DNA of 60,248 nt from an uncultured Bacteroidales bacterium (GTDB lineage Bacteria; Bacteroidota; Bacteroidia; Bacteroidales; Muribaculaceae). Each line of letters opens with the position of its first letter. Position 1 is the first letter of the stretch. The notes beneath the pieces are model-generated. The model saw nothing but the letters and a program-made list of their open reading frames with translations, was not told the DNA's origin and searched no databases. The DNA lies in NCBI GenBank assembly GCA_902800715.1, contig CADCFN010000016.1:1-60248 (forward strand). The letters run 5' to 3'. This document shows, one piece after another, positions 55,012-60,248 of the stretch. Position numbers and translations under genes: made by a program.

Positions 55012-56358
55012 ATGATTAAATTCTGCGTGCGATTAGTGCAACGTTGGTTGCCAGAACCGTTTATATTCGCCATACTGCTTACCTTTGTTGCCGCGTTTGT
55101 GGCGATGCCATTGTGTCACCAGACTCCCCTCGAGGTGGTTGAGCACTGGGGTGGGGGTGTCTGGAATTTGTTGGCGTTTGCCATGCAAATGTCTTTGGTT
55201 CTTGTATGTGGCTCGACCTTGGCTGCGGCACCTGTTGTCAAACGGGCCATCGATGCCATGGCCCGCTTGCCTAAGAGTGCCCCCGCTGCAATAGCCCTTG
55301 TAACTGCTGTGTCGGCATTATGCTGCTGCCTCAACTGGGGCTTCGGCCTTATCGTGGGTGTCGTGTTCGCTAAGGCAATAGCACGTCAGCGTTCTGATGT
55401 GGACTATAGGCTTCTTATCGCATCGGCTTACAGTGGCTTCGTTGTGTGGCATGCTGGCATCTCCGGCTCCATCCCCCTCACAATGGCCACTCCTGGCGAG
55501 GCGCTCTCCATGGCTACCAATGGCGCGCTGACCGACCCTGTGCCATTGGCGCAAACCATCTTCGACTGGCACAATCTGGCGACTGTGCTGTTTGTAATCA
55601 TCGGCATTACCGTTGCCAACACCTTGATGCACCCCAAGCAAGGCATCCTCACCATTGACCCTGCGCTCCTGAAGGACGATAATCATATCACGGCCGATGT
55701 TCCCTCTTCGGCCAAGACACCGGCACAGCGGCTCGAACAGAGCAAATTGCTCTCGTGGCTCGTGGCGCTGATGCTTGTGGCCTATCTCGTGATTCATCTC
55801 GGCATGCGTGGGGCTGGTTTAGACCTTGGCGGAGTCATCATGATATTCCTCGCGTTGGGCCTCATGCTGCATTCCACACCAGTCAACTATGTGCGTGCCT
55901 TCGGAAAAGCGACCACTGGCGCTGCCGGCATCATATTGCAGTTCCCCTTCTATGCCGGCATCATGGGCATCATTACAGGCATCGGCGTGAGCGGCATCAG
56001 CCTGGGTGGCGTCATGGCAGATGCTTGCATCCGAATCAGCAATCCTGTCACCTATCCGTTGCTCACCTTCCTTTGTGCCGCAGTGCTCAACATGTTTGTG
56101 CCAAGTGGCGGCGGTCATTGGGCTGTACAAGCACCGGTGATGTTCACCGCTGGTGCCAACCTCGGTGTGGACCCTGGCCTGACGGGCATGGCGATTGCAT
56201 GGGGCGACGCATGGACCAATCTCATACAACCATTTTGGGCGCTTCCGGCCCTTGCTATAGCTCACCTTGACGCAAAGGATATCATGGGCTATTGCTTCAT
56301 TGACCTTCTCGTCACCGGTGCCATTATCTGCGCAGGCTTGTTGCTCTGGGCAATATAG
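55012..56358 (+). CDS. atoE: Short-chain fatty acid transporter, AtoE family
   Basis: 448 residues with about 10-12 transmembrane helices (FIFAILLTFVAAFVAMPL, AIALVTAVSALCCCLNWGFG, AGIILQFPFYAGIMGIITGI). The conserved motif FVPSGGGHWAVQAPV is typical of the AtoE/TIGR00366 family, which takes up short-chain acids such as butyrate or acetoacetate. Start 55012 is set by the -10 box at 54979. A broken partial copy lies at 44415-44584, on the other side of the biosynthetic cluster. Monocistronic. Confidence 0.9.
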   Translation: MIKFCVRLVQRWLPEPFIFAILLTFVAAFVAMPLCHQTPLEVVEHWGGGVWNLLAFAMQMSLVLVCGSTLAAAPVVKRAIDAMARLPKSAPAAIALVTAVSALCCCLNWGFGLIVGVVFAKAIARQRSDVDYRLLIASAYSGFVVWHAGISGSIPLTMATPGEALSMATNGALTDPVPLAQTIFDWHNLATVLFVIIGITVANTLMHPKQGILTIDPALLKDDNHITADVPSSAKTPAQRLEQSKLLSWLVALMLVAYLVIHLGMRGAGLDLGGVIMIFLALGLMLHSTPVNYVRAFGKATTGAAGIILQFPFYAGIMGIITGIGVSGISLGGVMADACIRISNPVTYPLLTFLCAAVLNMFVPSGGGHWAVQAPVMFTAGANLGVDPGLTGMAIAWGDAWTNLIQPFWALPALAIAHLDAKDIMGYCFIDLLVTGAIICAGLLLWAI

Positions 56359-56417
56359 AGGATGCAGTACATCACCGAAAAATGGGGTGGGGTAACGCGA
56401 ATATGGGATAAATAATG

Positions 56418-56425
56418 TAACTTTG
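56418..56425 (+). promoter_or_regulatory. -10 box of the PI-PLC operon
   Basis: TAACTTTG, matching TAnnTTTG; 105 bp before the ATG at 56531. No clear -33 element. Confidence 0.55.
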
Positions 56426-56530
56426 CAACGATGATAGAGGAGCGCGTTGGGTGGTCATAATGGGTTCTGCCCCTTATGCGGCTCTGAAGGATAATTATCA
56501 GAACTCACTAACAAATTGACAGACAAATAA

Positions 56531-57751
56531 ATGAAACGAGACCTTACCATTATAGTATTAACCCTACTGGCTGCGGCAATGATGAGCAGTTGTGACGACC
56601 CGGAAGTCGCCTATACCGAGGACTCGCTCGACCTTCCCTACCTTTTCTCTGAAGGTTATCAGGACACTATCCAGTACCCCTACCAATTTGCAACGCCGCC
56701 ATCCGACTGGCTCTCCATGGTTAAGGATGACACCAAGGTGTGCAAACTGAGCATTCCGGGCACGCACGATTCCATGACTGGAATGGGCTTCTACCAGCCG
56801 TTGCTGATGGGCATCTCAAACATCACGGCAATCAGCCAGCTCTGTACCTTTGACGAGCAGATGAACAATGGTATCCGATTCTTCGACCTGCGCCCAGTGG
56901 TGTCAATCGATACCCTTGCCACCAACCCTGCCGAACGGCAAAACCTTAGGCTTGCTCACGGATTTACCGAAATCAATGTGACGTTTGAGGAGTCGCTCGA
57001 CTGGATGAAGGAATTCCTCGCCAAACACCCCTCCGAGTTCTTCATCATCAAAATCCAGGCCGACAATGGTATGGAAAGCCAGCAAAACTGGACAGTGCTC
57101 CTCCACGAGCTTCTCAGCAAGTCCAAGTACGACGGCCTCTTCGTCAACAGTTGGCGACCCGACATCACCGTGGGTGAGATGCGCGGAAAGGTTTTGATTT
57201 TCAGCCGATACAACCTCGTCCCGCTGAACGATGCGTTCCACTATCCCATCGCCTACTGCGACTGGCCCGATGAGGACCCCGATGTCAACGAGGAAATTGA
57301 CCCCGTGGCTCAACGCTCATGCGCTATCTACAATATGGAAGACCTTTCCATCAAGGCTACGCTCTACAAGCAAGACTACTACAAGACGACCACCGAGAAG
57401 CGCATGGAGACAAAGAAGAAAACTGTCATCGACATGATGCACAGTGCACGTCAAGCAACAGCGAGCGACCAGGACATCTGGATTGTGAACCACTGCTCGG
57501 CCTACACCGAGGTGTCGCCCCGTGGCTACATCACTAACGCCACCAATCTGCATCCGCTGGTGATTAACGACCTGCTCAACAACGAGGGCACCGTCGGCAT
57601 CATGCCCATGGACATGGCTTGCCACGACTATGTGCATGCTATCGTCAACGGCGGTACGCCTTACACCAGCGACTACCTTTACGGATTCCGCCCCCTCACG
57701 CAGTCACTCACCAACCTCCTCATCAAATCGAATAATAAATATTTCAAATAG
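56531..57751 (+). CDS. Phosphatidylinositol-specific phospholipase C-like lipoprotein
   Basis: 406 residues. The leader ends MSSC (Cys21), predicting a lipoprotein. PI-PLC X domain: CKLSIPGTHDSMTG (catalytic His79), IRFFDLRPVV and RLAHGFTEINVTFEE with the second His; EFFIIKIQAD follows. It would cleave phosphatidylinositol or GPI-type phosphodiesters at the cell surface; Bacteroidetes make inositol lipids and meet host ones, so the target is open. The next gene starts 8 bp behind and is probably its partner. Confidence 0.9.
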   Translation: MKRDLTIIVLTLLAAAMMSSCDDPEVAYTEDSLDLPYLFSEGYQDTIQYPYQFATPPSDWLSMVKDDTKVCKLSIPGTHDSMTGMGFYQPLLMGISNITAISQLCTFDEQMNNGIRFFDLRPVVSIDTLATNPAERQNLRLAHGFTEINVTFEESLDWMKEFLAKHPSEFFIIKIQADNGMESQQNWTVLLHELLSKSKYDGLFVNSWRPDITVGEMRGKVLIFSRYNLVPLNDAFHYPIAYCDWPDEDPDVNEEIDPVAQRSCAIYNMEDLSIKATLYKQDYYKTTTEKRMETKKKTVIDMMHSARQATASDQDIWIVNHCSAYTEVSPRGYITNATNLHPLVINDLLNNEGTVGIMPMDMACHDYVHAIVNGGTPYTSDYLYGFRPLTQSLTNLLIKSNNKYFK

Positions 57752-57759
57752 AGCTCTCT

Positions 57760-58608
57760 ATGAAAATCAGGATATTCACCCTCGCAATTCTCACCATTGC
57801 CCTTGGTGCGCTGAACGTCTGCGCTCAAAGCGAAACGGATAAAAACAGCAAACTGAACGCACCCGACGGCTTGTTCAACCACCTGTCCATCGGTATCAAC
57901 ACAGGACTCTCGGGCTCAGGTATCGACGTCACCATGCCCGTGCACCGCCTCATTACCGTGCGCACCGGTTACTCCGGACTCCACTTTGGCGACATTAAGT
58001 TCAAGGCCATCAATACTGCCGATGAACTTGCAGGCTATGCACTCGTTGAGGATGACGCCGTGCGCAGGGCTCAGATGGCCGACAAGATAGAGCTCGCCGC
58101 CAAGCCCAACTTCTGGAACGTGTTCCTGCTCGCCGAGATTCACCCCTTCACTAACGAGAGTTTTCACTTCACCGCCGGTTTCTACTTCGGTAGCAAGAAC
58201 TTCATCCACTTCCGCAACACCAACGATGGTGCCCTCGATTTCCTCTACGACGCCAACAACAAGGTCTCAGACTACAACCGCGCTTTCAACACCAACTTCA
58301 GCCCCATCGGGCTCAAGTTCGGTGACTACATTTTTACTGCCGACGAGAATGGCAATGTCGATGTGATGATGAAGACCAATGTTGTGAAGCCCTACCTTGG
58401 AATCGGTGTCGGCAAGCACATCGCCCAGCAGCACCGCCTTAGCTTTGCCTTAGACCTCGGTCTCATCTTTTGGGGCTCTCCCAAATTCGTGCTCAACAAC
58501 GGTAAGGAAATCAAATCATCCGGCCGAGAGGCAGGTATCACCCAAGTTCTCTCGTGGCTCAAGGCCTGGCCCAGCTTGCAGGTGAAAGTCGCCTACAAGA
58601 TTTTCTAA
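57760..58608 (+). CDS. Predicted outer-membrane barrel protein, 282 aa
   Basis: The signal peptide (MKIRIFTLAILTIALGALNV, cleaved near CAQ) is followed by a beta-rich chain of alternating hydrophobic residues ending VKVAYKIF, an aromatic C-terminus as in outer-membrane barrels. Length suits an 8-12 strand barrel. It is co-transcribed with the PI-PLC gene and precedes a strong terminator. No specific family recognised. Confidence 0.75.
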   Translation: MKIRIFTLAILTIALGALNVCAQSETDKNSKLNAPDGLFNHLSIGINTGLSGSGIDVTMPVHRLITVRTGYSGLHFGDIKFKAINTADELAGYALVEDDAVRRAQMADKIELAAKPNFWNVFLLAEIHPFTNESFHFTAGFYFGSKNFIHFRNTNDGALDFLYDANNKVSDYNRAFNTNFSPIGLKFGDYIFTADENGNVDVMMKTNVVKPYLGIGVGKHIAQQHRLSFALDLGLIFWGSPKFVLNNGKEIKSSGREAGITQVLSWLKAWPSLQVKVAYKIF

Positions 58609-58660
58609 TTCCCTGCCATACTGGCACCGCTGCAGAAAAGATGCAGAGACATCATAAACT

Positions 58661-58693
58661 GGACCCCAAAAGTTGAAAAAACTATTGGGGTCC
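58661..58693 (+). terminator. Terminator of the PI-PLC operon
   Basis: GGACCCCAA / TTGGGGTCC arms, followed by GTTTC. Confidence 0.75.
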
Positions 58694-58784
58694 GTTTCAT
58701 ATCAAAATTGCCGTCTTTTTTTTCGATAATTGTTAAGCTCACGTGACACCGAGGGGCGCATTGCAAGTCGGCGGGACTAGAGTG

Positions 58785-59555
58785 CTAATTCTGGGAGACA
58801 CGTACAGGGCGCACGGTAAACCCGTAGTAGCGTTCGTAGTTGAACCACGACACGTCATCCGAAAAGATGCACATGAGGTACGCGCCCGCGCCATTGCCGT
58901 GCGTACGCGACCAATAGTCTGCGGCCAACCCCTCGCCGCCGAGAATGCCGTCGTGGCGGGTGCCCGCAGCGGGCAAGAATATTGTGTTACCGTTGGGGCC
59001 GGTCAACAGGCTACCGTTCACGCCGTTCAGGGTCGTCCACGTCTTGGTGCAGTTGTCATACAGTTCAATCAACTGGCTATAAGTTGGCATACGCCACGAC
59101 GAGCCCCAGTGCACGTAGGCGGCATCGTCCTCGGGATCCAACTCCGTCTTATCGTCGGTATAACCGTTGTAGCCGAAATCGCTATAGCTGCAGTACTTCG
59201 TCAATGTGGATTTACTGCCGTTGCACCACTTGTAAGTGGTCCAATCATACTCTTCTTTGGGCTCAGTCTCGCCCCAGGCTAAGTAGTAGCCGTATTCCTC
59301 AGGGACATTGGCACCGACATTGCAGGTTGCCCATAGCGTGCCGCTGGGCAACCCCAGGTCTACGTATTCGTGCTCATCGGGAGAGACAGGTTCATCAGGC
59401 CAAGTCCCATTCAACAGATAGTCAATCAAACAGGTCACGTCCGATATGCCGACCTGACCATTCTGGTCCACATCACCACGCTGATACTCCACACCGGCGG
59501 TAAACGAGGCCAGCATCAACAATAATACAACTAATAAAGAGCTAAACTTCTTCAT
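58785..59555 (-). CDS. Secreted protein: dockerin-like repeat plus Fib_succ_major domain
   Basis: 256 residues; signal peptide MKKFSSLLVVLLLMLASFTA. Residues about 26-55 are a single dockerin-type repeat (RGDVDQNGQVGISDVTCLID), here at the N-terminus. About 63-254 is a Fib_succ_major domain (YVDLGLPSGTLWATCNVGAN, SSWRMPTYSQLIELYDNC, GFTVRPVR). It is a surface protein of unknown role, monocistronic, convergent with the PI-PLC operon. Confidence 0.85.
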   Translation of the reverse strand: MKKFSSLLVVLLLMLASFTAGVEYQRGDVDQNGQVGISDVTCLIDYLLNGTWPDEPVSPDEHEYVDLGLPSGTLWATCNVGANVPEEYGYYLAWGETEPKEEYDWTTYKWCNGSKSTLTKYCSYSDFGYNGYTDDKTELDPEDDAAYVHWGSSWRMPTYSQLIELYDNCTKTWTTLNGVNGSLLTGPNGNTIFLPAAGTRHDGILGGEGLAADYWSRTHGNGAGAYLMCIFSDDVSWFNYERYYGFTVRPVRVSQN

Positions 59556-59596
59556 AATGTTATCGATTTAATCGGTTAATAATAGTTTTGCACTTG

Positions 59597-59604
59597 CAAA
59601 GTTA
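59597..59604 (-). promoter_or_regulatory. -10 box of the Fib_succ_major gene
   Basis: Minus strand TAACTTTG, 41 bp upstream of the ATG at 59555. Confidence 0.6.
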
Positions 59605-59648
59605 GTAATTTACTAGAAATAATCAAATATATTAAAACGATAGGAGCA

Positions 59649-59700
59649 AAAAAGAAGGCGAGACCAACGCCTCTTCGGTGTTAGCCTCGTTACTTCTTTT
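59649..59700 (-). terminator. Terminator near right edge
   Basis: AAAAGAAG and CTTCTTTT outer arms around an imperfect GC stem; the minus strand ends in a T-run. It would end a transcript coming from the right, such as the broken gene at 59988. Confidence 0.55.
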
Positions 59701-59721
59701 CCAGACTCGCTGTCGGTTTGA

Positions 59722-59865
59722 TTATGCTGTCTTGAGGGCACGGTCTTCCCATCAGGTAATAAAGCTTGGATGATTGAAGCTCATAAGAAAACAAATAAGC
59801 CCAATGGCTTCATTATTAACTACTTGGCGCTCAATTCCGTGACCCTTATGGGCTCTGATTCTTAA
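59722..59865 (+). pseudogene. Possible 3' fragment of an unknown gene
   Basis: A 47-codon open stretch without a proper start has protein-like composition (GTVFPSGNKAWMIEAHKK, NGFIINYLALNSVTL) and ends at a TAA. Not recognised; it may be chance. Confidence 0.25.
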
Positions 59866-59987
59866 CATAGTATGGCACTATTCGACAATATAACCGCCTG
59901 ATAATTAGATGTTTCGAATGCTGGTACTATGTCAACGTGTGTCAACGGGTTACATTAGGTATCAATTTCGGTTGCCATTTTTGCCAA

Positions 59988-60248
59988 TCATTTTACGTCG
60001 TCGTTCGTCTCACCGATGCCCTGGATGCGGATGTAGTCCTCTGCAGTGAGCACGCCGGCACGTGTGCGTGTGGCAGGGCCTATGGCGAGCGTGAGCGACG
60101 AGGTCGCCCCGTCGACCATGCTGCGTGCCATGAGCTGCAGGATGACGTTCTGTGGTCATCGACGTTGCGCTGCTGGATGTCGTAGAGGAAACGGAACTGC
60201 TGGAGCGTTTCCTTCCAGAAGCGGATGATGTTGTACTCGGTCTCGCTG
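59988..60248 (-). pseudogene. Frameshifted 3' end of an unrecognised gene, cut by window edge
   Basis: The minus-strand frame from 60248 reads ETEYNIIRFWKETLQQFRFL and YDIQQRNVDD. It then shifts near 60140-60155 to VILQLMARSMVDGATSSLTL, and ends GIGETNDDVK at 59988. Both halves are protein-like, so one gene with an indel (or a sequencing error) is likely. The family is not recognised. Confidence 0.5.

Overview
The window is a chromosomal segment of a gut or rumen-type member of the Bacteroidales, closest in style to Prevotellaceae or Muribaculaceae (inferred from gene content, not from a 16S sequence). Evidence for the order: promoters repeatedly match the Bacteroidetes form TTTG-N19/20-TAnnTTTG, ribosome binding sites are weak, the one tRNA has no encoded CCA, and the families are typical (GH97, DUF1573, DUF5689, TonB-dependent receptors, OMP_b-brl_3 barrels, tricorn-like S41 peptidase, Fib_succ_major and dockerin-type secreted proteins).

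Layout. 1-282: end of an rRNA operon (5S rRNA plus terminator), followed by a decayed second 5S with its own terminator. 375-2755: GH97 alpha-glucosidase and tRNA-Asp. 2919-9141: two paralogous outer-membrane barrel proteins and a divergent PAS/LuxR-type regulator; a matching two-part repeat lies upstream of both barrel genes. 9193-10916: two DUF3298-type secreted proteins. 10991-11144: a probable free-standing small RNA. 11276-14944: operon of two DUF1573 proteins, MeaB GTPase, a lipoprotein and a Nudix hydrolase. 15149-17550: two secreted paralogues. 17701-20955: tricorn-like protease. 21042-21502: small ORF/RNA and SemiSWEET sugar transporter. 21710-29942: TonB receptor, two DUF5689 lipoproteins and two tandem endonuclease/exonuclease/phosphatase proteins, readable as a surface nucleic-acid or phosphoester degradation locus. 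30088-34766: TolC, periplasmic adaptor, ABC ATPase and permease (MacAB-TolC type exporter). 34883-38153: patatin-like lipase and a dockerin-type secreted protein. 38154-39924: repeat-rich, decayed region with one small gene. 39925-43545: esterase plus GH3 glucosidase. 43546-44848: gene graveyard (three broken fragments). 44849-54652: a compact type II fatty-acid/polyketide-like biosynthetic cluster in two divergent operons. 55012-60248: AtoE transporter, PI-PLC lipoprotein and partner membrane protein, a dockerin/Fib_succ protein, and a broken gene at the right edge.

The most interesting region is 44.4-54.9 kb. Two divergent operons, each with a near-consensus promoter, encode a KAS III, three acyl carrier proteins, three SDR reductases, two unusual ketoacyl synthases that each carry an extra C-terminal synthase-like domain, an acyl-AMP ligase and a PglD-type acetyltransferase. 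I see no dehydratase, ammonia-lyase, thioesterase or exporter, so it is not a standard aryl polyene cluster. The cluster is bracketed by a 34-bp identical direct repeat (44415-44448 and 54833-54866). The left repeat is fused to a truncated, stop-containing copy of the intact atoE gene on the right, which suggests that the cluster was acquired or duplicated by recombination.

A second theme is tandem duplication: barrel proteins, DUF3298 proteins, DUF1573 proteins, the 15.1/16.6 kb secreted pair, DUF5689 proteins, nucleases, SDRs and ketoacyl synthases all occur as neighbouring paralogues. No insertion sequence, integrase, phage gene or CRISPR array was seen.
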